Source of the DNA: Bacteroidota bacterium
GTDB lineage: Bacteria > Bacteroidota > Bacteroidia > Chitinophagales > Saprospiraceae
DNA length: 64,000 bases
Reading direction: 5' to 3'
NCBI GenBank assembly: GCA_017857395.1
Contig: JAFMDF010000002.1
Coordinates: 23,719 to 87,718, forward strand
Below are positions 36,503 through 44,175 of this stretch, in pieces; the first letter of the stretch is position 1, and each line of letters starts with the position of its first letter. Made by a program: the position numbers and the translations under genes. The notes beneath the pieces are model-generated. The model saw only the letters and a list, made by a program, of their open reading frames with translations, ran no database searches and had not been told where the DNA came from.

Positions 36503-37342
36503 ATGGAATATAGAAGAAGAAAACAGCAGAATACCCACAAGAAGGATAAAACCACTTATGGTCCATTTAATCCAAGGGCGACTAATCGTTTATTAACAAA
36601 GGATACAGTTGCTTTAAGTGATTTAGGAGATGATATTCGTTTGAATAAATATGTGGCGCATTGTGGAATATGTTCTCGTAGAAAAGCGGATGAATACATT
36701 AAACAAGGTTTGGTCAAAGTAAATGGGAAACTTGCAAATGAGCCGGGTATTCGCATCAAACCAACCGATGAAGTGCAATATAAAGGGGCGATTATCAAAC
36801 CAGAAGTTCGTCGAATTTATGTGTTGATGAATAAACCTAAGGGGACTATCACTACTTCTAGTGATGAAAAAGGTAGAAAAACAGTCATGGATTTAATTGG
36901 TACAGATGTTAAGGAACGAATTTTTCCTGTCGGACGGTTAGATAGGGAAACAACGGGTTTATTAGTTTTGACCAATGATGGAGATTTAGCTAAAAAATTA
37001 TCGCATCCGAGTTATAATGTCAAAAAGATTTATCACGTCATTCTCGATAAACCTGTGGTCAAAAACGATTTACAAAAAATAAGAGAAGGGCTAAACCTAG
37101 AAGATGGCAAAGCAATAGTAGATGGAATTGATTACGCTCGTAATAAAGGAAAAAATGAAGTGGGGATAGAAATCCATATTGGTAAAAACCGAATTGTCCG
37201 CCGTATTTTTGAACATTTAGGCTATGAAGTTATAAAGTTGGATAGAATGTATTATGCTGGTTTGACGAAAAAAGATTTGCCTAGAGGTCGATATAAATTT
37301 ATGGATGAGAAGGAGATTATTATGCTGAAGCATTTTATCTAA
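36503..37342 (+). CDS. rRNA pseudouridine synthase (RsuA/RluB family)
   Basis: 279 residues. A basic N-terminal tail (1-40) precedes an S4 RNA-binding domain (about 45-92: RLNKYVAHCGICSRRKADEYI). The catalytic domain starts at VLMNKPKGTITT, with the catalytic aspartate D147 in VGRLDRETTGLL. The C-terminal IHIGKNRIVRRIFEHLGYEV is characteristic of RluB/RsuA. Modifies uridine in 23S or 16S rRNA; by general resemblance RluB (23S) is the likelier, but I would not fix the position. 35 nt before the macro-domain gene, possibly the same transcript. Confidence 0.9.
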   Translation: MEYRRRKQQNTHKKDKTTYGPFNPRATNRLLTKDTVALSDLGDDIRLNKYVAHCGICSRRKADEYIKQGLVKVNGKLANEPGIRIKPTDEVQYKGAIIKPEVRRIYVLMNKPKGTITTSSDEKGRKTVMDLIGTDVKERIFPVGRLDRETTGLLVLTNDGDLAKKLSHPSYNVKKIYHVILDKPVVKNDLQKIREGLNLEDGKAIVDGIDYARNKGKNEVGIEIHIGKNRIVRRIFEHLGYEVIKLDRMYYAGLTKKDLPRGRYKFMDEKEIIMLKHFI

Positions 37343-37377
37343 AAACGGCGTACGATATCGTAGGTTAAATTGGTATC

Positions 37378-37833
37378 ATGAAAACAGTTCAAGGAGACCT
37401 AATAAAATTAGCATTAGCTGGAGAATTCGATGTAATCGTTCATGGTTGTAATTGTTTTTGTACCATGGGTGCAGGGATAGCTAAAACTATTAAACAAAAG
37501 TTTCCAGCCGCTTATCAAGCAGATTTAGCAACGGCTAAAGGTAAAAAATCTAAACTTGGGCAAATTAGTTATGCGACCGTTGAATTGGCAACCAATAAAT
37601 TAATTGTCGTGAATGGATATACTCAGTATCATTGGAAAGGCTCAGGGGTAAAAGCAGATTATGTAGCTATTCGGCAGGTTTTTAAAGCCATCAAAGATAA
37701 TTTTTCAGGCTTACGGATTGGTTATCCAGCAATTGGTGCAGGTTTAGCAGGAGGCGATTGGTCGATTATTGCCAAAATAATCGAAACAGAATTAGCAGGA
37801 GAAAACCATACCTTCGTAGAATATAAGAAATAA
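37378..37833 (+). CDS. Macro-domain protein (ADP-ribose-binding)
   Basis: 151 residues, a single macro domain: GDLIKLA at the start, HGCNCFCTMGAGIA (residues about 22-35) as the ADP-ribose-contacting loop, and YPAIGAGLAGGDW as the second phosphate loop. Proteins of this subgroup (Poa1p/TARG1-like) bind ADP-ribose and often remove ADP-ribose from substrates. No DarT-like toxin or other ADP-ribosyltransferase lies next to it. It sits between the pseudouridine synthase and pheS, so a role in RNA or nucleotide clean-up is conceivable. Confidence 0.88.
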   Translation: MKTVQGDLIKLALAGEFDVIVHGCNCFCTMGAGIAKTIKQKFPAAYQADLATAKGKKSKLGQISYATVELATNKLIVVNGYTQYHWKGSGVKADYVAIRQVFKAIKDNFSGLRIGYPAIGAGLAGGDWSIIAKIIETELAGENHTFVEYKK

Positions 37834-37877
37834 ATAGAAAAACAGCCTAACTAACAGCGACATTAGGAACAAAACCC

Positions 37878-37885
37878 TAACTTTG
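37878..37885 (+). promoter_or_regulatory. Putative pheS -7 box (TAACTTTG)
   Basis: Exact TAnnTTTG match, 216 nt upstream of the pheS ATG, implying a long leader of about 200 nt. Confidence 0.45.
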
Positions 37886-37887
37886 CA

Positions 37888-38019
37888 GGCTTTAATAGCT
37901 AGGCGAAATTTAATTTTCAATTTTCAACCACTTTCGAGTATTGAAGATGTGAAATTAAAACTAAAAATAGCCATTCAGATTCCTATCGAAATTGGTTTTA
38001 AGAATGGCTTTAATAGCTA
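37888..38019 (+). repeat. Direct repeat pair in the pheS leader
   Basis: The 14-mer ggctttaatagcta occurs at 37888-37901 and 38006-38019. The second copy overlaps the right arm of a hairpin agccattc/gaatggct (37969-37976 with 38002-38009). Possibly a leader RNA structure. Confidence 0.5.
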
Positions 38020-38074
38020 AAAGAAAAATATAGCGAATAATTTAATAATTAGATGTTTAGTTGAATTTATCGTT

Positions 38075-38097
38075 CATCATTCATCGTTCATCATTCC
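38075..38097. repeat. TCATCATTCATCGT repeat, copy before pheS
   Basis: A run of cgttcatcattcatcgttc-type words ending just before the pheS ATG. The same words occur before gatA (40735-40760) and, inverted, near 43259-43285. Confidence 0.65.
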
Positions 38098-38100
38098 AAA

Positions 38101-39132
38101 ATGACGGTATTCGAAAATTTACAGCAAATCATCAAAGATATTGAGGCGGCTCAGCCAGCAGATTTAGCGGCATTGGAGCAATTTCGAATCAAATATCTAG
38201 GCTCTAAAAACATTATCAAACCTTTATCTAAAGGCTTTCGAGAAGTACCGAACGAGCAGAAAAAAGAATTTGGGCAATTATTAAATAAAGCCATTCAAAC
38301 GGCAGAGCAAAAGTTTCAAGCACTAAAAGATGGCTTGGAAACAGTTGCGGATGAAGCAGGAGGAGAAGACTTGGATTTGACTGCACCAGGAGAAGCAATT
38401 GCTTTAGGTTCTAGACATCCTGTGTCTATCACCATGAATCGCATCATTGATATTTTTGCTAGAATTGGATTTGCCGTAGCAGAAGAAAGAGAAATTGAAG
38501 ACGACTGGCATAACTTCACGGCGATGAATACGCCAGAAGACCACCCTGCTAGAGATATGCAGGATACCTATTATCTAAAAGATAGTACTTCCATGTTGTT
38601 GAGAACGCATACGTCTTCCGTACAGGCAAGAACGATGACGACTCAAGAACCACCGATAAGAATTATTGCACCGGGTCGAGTGTATAGAAATGAAACCATT
38701 TCTGCTCGTTCGCATTGTCAGTTCCATCAAGTAGAAGGCTTGTATATTGATAAAGATGTATCTTTTGCAGATTTAAAGCAGACCTTATTATACTTTGCAG
38801 AGGAAATGTATGGTGTTGGTTCAAAAATCAGATTGCGTCCTTCTTATTTTCCTTTTACAGAACCTAGTGCAGAAATGGATGTTTCTTGCTTTATCTGTAA
38901 TTCGAAAGGATGTAACGTTTGTAAATATACAGGTTGGGTAGAGATTTTAGGTTGTGGCATGGTAGATCCTCAAGTATTAGAAAATTGCGGGATTGATTCA
39001 ACGGTTTATTCTGGATTTGCTTTTGGAATGGGCGTAGAACGACAAGCAATGATGCAATACGGGATTAATGATATTCGATTATTATTTGAAAATGATGTTC
39101 GATTTTTGCAGCAGTTTCAGTCTGCTTTGTAG
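38101..39132 (+). CDS. pheS: Phenylalanyl-tRNA synthetase alpha subunit
   Basis: 343 residues, class II synthetase catalytic subunit forming an alpha2-beta2 enzyme with PheT. N-terminal coiled coil (1-85), then the catalytic core: HPARDMQDTYYL, RIIAPGRVYRNETISARSHCQFHQVEG (motif 2), and motif 3 FAFGMGVERQAMMQYGINDIR. The CFICNSKGCNVCKYTGWVEI block is a Cys-rich insertion known in part of the family. pheT is not in this window. Long leader with direct repeats upstream. Confidence 0.96.
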   Translation: MTVFENLQQIIKDIEAAQPADLAALEQFRIKYLGSKNIIKPLSKGFREVPNEQKKEFGQLLNKAIQTAEQKFQALKDGLETVADEAGGEDLDLTAPGEAIALGSRHPVSITMNRIIDIFARIGFAVAEEREIEDDWHNFTAMNTPEDHPARDMQDTYYLKDSTSMLLRTHTSSVQARTMTTQEPPIRIIAPGRVYRNETISARSHCQFHQVEGLYIDKDVSFADLKQTLLYFAEEMYGVGSKIRLRPSYFPFTEPSAEMDVSCFICNSKGCNVCKYTGWVEILGCGMVDPQVLENCGIDSTVYSGFAFGMGVERQAMMQYGINDIRLLFENDVRFLQQFQSAL

Positions 39133-39163
39133 TTGATAGCTTATTAATTATTGAATTATAGCT

Positions 39164-39188
39164 ATGCCAAATTTTAAAAATTTGGCAT
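39164..39188. repeat. Palindrome after pheS
   Basis: 12-bp perfect arms (39164-39175 and 39177-39188, atgccaaatttt) around one A. No T-run follows on either side, so it is more a palindromic repeat than a clear terminator. Confidence 0.6.
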
Positions 39189-39307
39189 ATTTCGACTCAT
39201 TCCTACCAATAAAACCTTTCACATAAAAATTTAAAGCCAAATCTATTCGGTGAGATACATCCACTTTTAGATGTTAAATTTTAAATTTTGAATTTTAGAT
39301 TTCATTC

Positions 39308-40648
39308 ATGAAGCCAAGCATACCAAAAGGCACGAGAGACTTTACGCCAGAACAAGTGTCCAAAAGAAATTACATTTTCGATACCATCAAAAAAGTATTT
39401 ATCAAATATGGCTATCAGCCAATTGAAACACCTGCGATGGAAAGTTTGTCGACTTTGACAGGAAAGTATGGAGAAGAAGGCGATAAATTATTATTCAAAG
39501 TGTTGAATAATGGAGAATTTTTAAATAAAGCAGACAAGCAAGCAATTGCAGATGGCAATTCCGCTAAACTGATTCCGTCTATTTCTAAAAGAGGATTACG
39601 ATACGATTTAACCGTTCCTTTTGCCCGCTTTGTGGTGATGCACCAGAATGAGATTTCCTTTCCTTTTAAACGATACCAAATTCAACCAGTTTGGCGAGCA
39701 GACCGCCCACAAAAAGGTCGATACCAAGAATTTTATCAATGTGATGTAGATGTCGTTGGTTCTGATTCTTTGATGTATGAGGCGGAATTGGTACAGATTT
39801 ATGATGAAGTCTTTGCGACTTTAGGCGTAAATGCAGAAATCAAAGTCAATAACCGAAAGATATTAGAAGGTATCGCAGAAGCTGCTGGTATTTCTGACCA
39901 GTTTATGGATATGACGATGGCTATTGATAAGTTGGATAAGATTGGGATAGAAGGGGTTCGGAAAGACTTAGCAGGAAGAGACATTGCTGAAACAGCGATT
40001 GATAAAATAGAAAAAATGTTAGGCGTCACTTCTTTAGCGCCTTTAAAAGAATTATTTGCAGATAGTCCTACGGGCCTTAAAGGCATTGAAGAATTAGAAG
40101 CTTTCCACAGTTATTTTGATTTAAAAACACCGACAAATGAAGTCGTGTTTGACATTACTTTAGCAAGAGGTCTGAGTTATTATACAGGCTGTATTTTTGA
40201 AGTAAAAGCCAAGGATGTCAAAATGGGCAGTATTGGCGGTGGTGGACGATATGATGATTTGACAGGCAACTTTGGATTAAAAAATGTCTCTGGTGTCGGC
40301 GTGTCCTTTGGTGCTGCCAGAATTTTTGATGTGATGGAAGAATTGGAGTTATTTCCAAAAGAAAGAGGGGATAGTTTAAAATTATTACTTGTTGCTTTTG
40401 ATGATCCAGCTCATAAATATGCTTTTGACTGTTTGAATAAAGTTCGAGCAGCAGGCATTAATGCAGACTTATATCCCTCCCCTGCCAAAATGAAAAAGCA
40501 AATGAAATATGCCAATGATAGAAAAGTTCCTTTTGTAGCGGTTATTGGTAGTAATGAGATGGAGGCTGGAAAAGTGCAGTTGAAGAATATGGAAACGGGA
40601 GAACAAAGTTTGTTAACGACTGAGGAGGTGATTGAGCAATTGTTTTAG
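39308..40648 (+). CDS. hisS: Histidyl-tRNA synthetase
   Basis: 446 residues, homodimeric class IIa synthetase. N-terminal KPSIPKGTRDFTPEQ is diagnostic; motif 1 IETPAMESL; motif 2 RGLRYDLTVPFARFV and FKRYQIQPVWRADRPQKGR; the histidine-specific loop LARGLSYYTGCIFEV; motif 3 GGGGRYDDLTGNFG; and a C-terminal anticodon-binding domain (about 350-446). Separated from pheS by 175 nt with a palindrome and from gatA by 120 nt with two small hairpins. Confidence 0.97.
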   Translation: MKPSIPKGTRDFTPEQVSKRNYIFDTIKKVFIKYGYQPIETPAMESLSTLTGKYGEEGDKLLFKVLNNGEFLNKADKQAIADGNSAKLIPSISKRGLRYDLTVPFARFVVMHQNEISFPFKRYQIQPVWRADRPQKGRYQEFYQCDVDVVGSDSLMYEAELVQIYDEVFATLGVNAEIKVNNRKILEGIAEAAGISDQFMDMTMAIDKLDKIGIEGVRKDLAGRDIAETAIDKIEKMLGVTSLAPLKELFADSPTGLKGIEELEAFHSYFDLKTPTNEVVFDITLARGLSYYTGCIFEVKAKDVKMGSIGGGGRYDDLTGNFGLKNVSGVGVSFGAARIFDVMEELELFPKERGDSLKLLLVAFDDPAHKYAFDCLNKVRAAGINADLYPSPAKMKKQMKYANDRKVPFVAVIGSNEMEAGKVQLKNMETGEQSLLTTEEVIEQLF

Positions 40649-40672
40649 TGTAAAAAATCAGAAATAAAACAC

Positions 40673-40717
40673 GGTCGTCTGGAGACGACCAGATATTGAT
40701 TTCCAGTCTGGAGACTG
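40673..40717. repeat. Two tandem small hairpins after hisS
   Basis: ggtcgtct/agacgacc (40673-40680 with 40683-40690) and cagtct/agactg (40704-40709 with 40712-40717), each with a GG loop. Similar words form three tandem hairpins at 42215-42296. Confidence 0.65.
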
Positions 40718-40768
40718 AAAATATCGGTGAATTCATCATTCATCGTTTATCATTCATCGTAAAAAAAT

Positions 40769-42187
40769 ATGCCACGATATAATAAACTAACAACCATACA
40801 AGAAGACCTAGCTAACGGTTTAATTACCTGCGAACATCTAGTAGAATACTACTTAGACCGCATCAATGCGACTAAAGATTTAAATGTCTATATAGAAGTG
40901 TTTGAGGAAGAAGCCTTAGCGCAAGCGAAAGCTTTAGATGCCAAATATAAAAATGACCCAACTTCTGTAGGGAAATTATTTGGGATGGTGATTTCTATTA
41001 AAGATGTGTTGTGCTATAAAGACCATTTGGTAACCGCAGGGGCTAAAATTCTAGAAGGCTTTAAATCACTTTTTACCGCAACAGGAATTGAGCGATTATT
41101 AGCCGAAGATGCGATTATTATTGGGCGAGTCAATTGCGACCAATTTGCGATGGGTTCTACGAATGAAAATTCGCATTATGGACCAACTAAAAATGGCTTA
41201 AATCCGAAGAAGATTCCTGGTGGTTCTTCTGGTGCATCAGCCGTTTCGGTACAAATAGATACCTGTCTAATTTCTTTAGGCACAGATACAGGTGGCTCGG
41301 TTCGACAACCTGCTGCTTTTTGTGGTATTCTAGGATTCAAGCCAACTTACGGTCGCGTGTCTCGATATGGTTTATTAGCTTATGGTTCTTCTTTTGACCA
41401 AATTGGGGTCTTAGCTAATAGCATTGAGGACATTGCATTGACTTTAGAATTGATGGCGGGTAGAGATGAATTTGATAGTACCTCTAGTAGTAAAGCGGTG
41501 CCTAGTTATTCCAAGGATTTAAATTTTGGCAAAAAAGCAAAAATTGCCTACTTCCCTACTGCTGTAGAACATCGAAGTTTAGATGCCGATGTACGCAACC
41601 AGACTTTAAATTTAATCAAACAATTAGAAATAGACGGGCATACGGTAGAAGGCGTAGATTTTGATTACTTGGATTATATTATTCCTGCCTATTACGTTTT
41701 AACGACCGCAGAAGCTTCTTCTAATCTTTCTCGTTTTGATGGTATTCGCTATGGTTATAGAAGTCCGAATGCGACGAATTTAGAAGAAACTTACACTATG
41801 TCTCGCACCGAAGGCTTCAGTACCGAAGTAAAGCGTCGAATTATGTTAGGAACGTTTGTATTGAGTGCAGGGTATTATGATGCGTATTATGGCAAGGCCC
41901 AAAAAGTACGTCGATTAATCGCCGAAAAAACAGCCGAGATATTTGAGAACTACGATTTTATTTTAATGCCTTCTGCTCCAGGGCCAGCTTGGGATATTGG
42001 TGCCGTGAATGATGACCCTGTGGCGATGTATTTAGCCGATATTTTTACGGTACAAGCAAATATGGCGGGGATTCCAGCTATTTCTATTCCTTTGGGTGAG
42101 TCAGGCGGTATGCCGATTGGTGTGCAGTTGATGGCGAATAAATTTGAGGAAGGGAAGTTGTTGGCTTTTTCTAAAGAGCTTGTTTAA
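40769..42187 (+). CDS. gatA: Glutamyl-tRNA(Gln) amidotransferase subunit A
   Basis: 472 residues, amidase-signature enzyme that supplies ammonia to convert Glu-tRNA(Gln) (or Asp-tRNA(Asn)) in the GatCAB complex. The Ser-cisSer-Lys triad is visible: K78 (SIKDVLC), S153 (GGSSGASA) and S177 (GTDTGGSVRQPA). QLMA near the C-terminus and the MPSAPGPA segment match GatA. gatB and gatC are not in the window. Preceded by a TCATTCATCGT repeat that ends just before the ATG. Confidence 0.96.
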   Translation: MPRYNKLTTIQEDLANGLITCEHLVEYYLDRINATKDLNVYIEVFEEEALAQAKALDAKYKNDPTSVGKLFGMVISIKDVLCYKDHLVTAGAKILEGFKSLFTATGIERLLAEDAIIIGRVNCDQFAMGSTNENSHYGPTKNGLNPKKIPGGSSGASAVSVQIDTCLISLGTDTGGSVRQPAAFCGILGFKPTYGRVSRYGLLAYGSSFDQIGVLANSIEDIALTLELMAGRDEFDSTSSSKAVPSYSKDLNFGKKAKIAYFPTAVEHRSLDADVRNQTLNLIKQLEIDGHTVEGVDFDYLDYIIPAYYVLTTAEASSNLSRFDGIRYGYRSPNATNLEETYTMSRTEGFSTEVKRRIMLGTFVLSAGYYDAYYGKAQKVRRLIAEKTAEIFENYDFILMPSAPGPAWDIGAVNDDPVAMYLADIFTVQANMAGIPAISIPLGESGGMPIGVQLMANKFEEGKLLAFSKELV

Positions 42188-42623
42188 TTCAGGTTCATAA
42201 GTTATCAAAGGGGAAGTCGTCAGGAGGACGACTAGATACGGATTCCTAGTCTGGACTCCAGACTAGAAACGCCTATCCGCAGGTCTCCTGACCTGCATTG
42301 AGCACTTGATTATCAAAAATTAGAGATTTACTAAATTCTGATAATCTACGGTACCGACACAGATGGGCAAATGGTAAAAGATGGTGACGAAGCTACGCTC
42401 CTTATAGGGAATTTTGGGAATTTCGTTTCTACAGACAGAGTCAGAGCTACGCTCTTTTGGATTTTTTAGGGGCATCGCCCCGTCCCCGTCTGTAGATTTA
42501 TTCGATTTCCTTCATTTTCCTAAGGAGCATCGCTCCGACACTCTATTTTTTACATTAAATTTAGCTTATCCCATCTGTGTAGATACCGTAGATCCTGAAA
42601 ATTTAGCAAATCGAGCACCCGAA
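42188..42623. other. Repeat-filled gap after gatA
   Basis: Three tandem hairpins (42215-42233, 42246-42266, 42279-42296) are followed by composite repeat copy 2 (42386-42550). A 102-codon plus frame at 42414-42722 is a translation of these repeats. No gene. Confidence 0.65.
42386..42550. repeat. Composite palindromic repeat, copy 2
   Basis: Shares gacgaagctacgctcctt (42386-42403), cagagctacgctct, cgtctgtaga and taaggagcatcgctccga (42531-42548) with copy 1 at 34320-34484, in the same order for the first and last units, with divergent filler. Confidence 0.75.
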
Positions 42624-43235
42624 TCACTTAAACAACTTATCCAAAGTTTCCTGCGTCACCAAATCCTTTTTATAAACCAATTCCCAACCAGAATTTTCGA
42701 CCATAAAAGCCATCATTTCTAGAGCTTGATTGCCTTGTTTTCTAGCACTTTCCAGCAACTCACTTTCAGTTGCTTTTTGCATGATAAATTCCTTGGCATT
42801 GGCATTCAGTTTATTATAATCATCTTTACTAAAAGCGTTAAAAGTCCCTTCTGTTATATCGTAGTAATCTAAAGTATGGTCAATGGAAATGATACTAGGT
42901 TCCGGTAATTTACTAATGACAATTTGCTGTTTTTCTGGCAAAGCCTCAATTACCATTTCTTCTAAATCATACCCAATGGATACTTTAGCTTTCACTCGAA
43001 TCAATGCCTTTTTTCGGAAGAAACTAAAGTCATAGCCCCAGTAATCTTCATAATCATAGACCTCCGAAAAATGCCCTTCTACCGTGACAAGTTTATAGAC
43101 ATTCTTGACTTTCTCTAGTAAAACCTGAGAATTTTCTTTCGCCTTTATTTCATTCCAAGTGTAATATTTTTTAGTTAGAAAAACACCACCACCAAAGAAT
43201 AGGATAAGGGCTAAAGCAATTAATATTTTTTTCAT
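42624..43235 (-). CDS. DUF4230-type membrane-anchored protein
   Basis: 203 residues from the ATG at 43235 (MKKILIALALILFFGGGVFLT); the frame runs 102 nt further upstream, but that part translates a TCATTC-type repeat. One N-terminal membrane helix, then a soluble domain with the DUF4230 pattern: VKNVYKLVTVEGHFSEV, KALIRVKAKVSIGYDLEEM, and LPEPSIISIDHTLDYYDI. Widespread in Bacteroidota and Firmicutes, function unknown; probably faces the periplasm. Confidence 0.8.
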   Translation of the reverse strand: MKKILIALALILFFGGGVFLTKKYYTWNEIKAKENSQVLLEKVKNVYKLVTVEGHFSEVYDYEDYWGYDFSFFRKKALIRVKAKVSIGYDLEEMVIEALPEKQQIVISKLPEPSIISIDHTLDYYDITEGTFNAFSKDDYNKLNANAKEFIMQKATESELLESARKQGNQALEMMAFMVENSGWELVYKKDLVTQETLDKLFK

Positions 43236-43258
43236 AGCAAAAATGGTATTAGGAACTA

Positions 43259-43285
43259 TAAACGATGAATGATGAACGATAAATT
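43259..43285. repeat. TCATCATTCATCGT repeat, inverted copy
   Basis: The reverse complement of the words seen before pheS and gatA; here upstream of the DUF4230 gene on its own strand, so it again lies just 5' of a start codon. Confidence 0.65.
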
Positions 43286-43421
43286 CGTCAACCATTACGT
43301 AAACTAAAATATCCGAGATGTCACTAATCCAAGACAAAAATTAGATGAACACGTTTAGATTTTATAATATGGCTAAAAACCGCTCAGTAACAAGAAAAAA
43401 ATAAATTGAACATTTATCATT

Positions 43422-43460
43422 CGTGGGGATTTTTAATCCGTGGGGGAAATCAATTTTTAA
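43422..43460. repeat. CGTGGGG repeat pair
   Basis: attcgtggggatttttaatc followed by a second ccgtggggg copy; same family as 23592-23622 and 27822-27860. Lies at the 3' end of the glycosylase gene. Confidence 0.6.
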
Positions 43461-43464
43461 TCCG

Positions 43465-44088
43465 CTACTTAGCAGGACTAGTAAATTTAGAATCCTTAAC
43501 CCGAAATCGCCAATCCCAAAGCGCGCATTCTTCCGCATAATCTACTCCGACTCTAGGGCTAGAAATAATATGCTCCTCGCTTATTTTCATTCCTCTATCT
43601 TCAATCCAAATTAGGCTATCTTTCGATAATAAACTCACGCCTGTCCATTCTTTAGTAATTCCTAAAGCTTTACTCATAACGCCTGGGCCGCCCGTTAATT
43701 GTCGATTCGCTTTGCTTCTACCTCTTCTCTCTAACATAAGTTCGGTATTATCTAAAGGCTCAACAGCACGAATTAAAACAGCATGTGCCATCCCTGCTTT
43801 GGCAGTTACCACATTGAATAAATGATGAATGCCATAACACAGGTAAACATAGGCAACACCGCCTTCTTCAAACATAATCGAAGTTCGCTTAGTATGTAAA
43901 TTTTGATATGCATGACAGGCTTTATCGTCAGGCGCACGGTAAGCTTCTGTCTCGACTATTTTTCCAGCAGTCAATTGACCATCGAAATTAGTGACTAACA
44001 CTTTACCGAGTAAATCTTTACTTATTTGGACGACGTCTTCTTGGAGGTAAAAAGATTTTGCTAATCGTTGTCCAATAGATTTTGCCAT
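43465..44088 (-). CDS. mpg: DNA-3-methyladenine glycosylase (AAG/MPG type)
   Basis: 207 residues, monofunctional base-excision glycosylase for alkylated purines. Diagnostic blocks: DLLGKVLV, the catalytic-region KIVETEAYRAPDDKACHAY, MFEEGGVAYVYLCYGIHHLFNVV (Tyr-rich base-flipping region), AVLIRAVEPL, LTGGPGVMSKALGIT and RVGVDYAEECALWDWRF. Length matches the bacterial family. Downstream of the HD-PycTM gene on the same strand with 87 nt between. Confidence 0.95.
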   Translation of the reverse strand: MAKSIGQRLAKSFYLQEDVVQISKDLLGKVLVTNFDGQLTAGKIVETEAYRAPDDKACHAYQNLHTKRTSIMFEEGGVAYVYLCYGIHHLFNVVTAKAGMAHAVLIRAVEPLDNTELMLERRGRSKANRQLTGGPGVMSKALGITKEWTGVSLLSKDSLIWIEDRGMKISEEHIISSPRVGVDYAEECALWDWRFRVKDSKFTSPAK

Positions 44089-44175
44089 ATTTTTAGGTAG
44101 AAATTTTTGATAGGCGGGAGAGAAGACTGAATTTCTTTTTGATGATTCTTCGGGGAATTGAAGTTCACTTTTACT

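Noticed and set aside
42414..42722. 102-codon plus-strand frame after gatA
   Set aside because: It is a translation of palindromic repeats and runs antisense into the DUF4230 gene.
38075..43285. Repeated TCATTCATCGT words considered as a CRISPR-like array
   Set aside because: Units are too short, not regularly spaced with unique spacers, and lie singly before genes.
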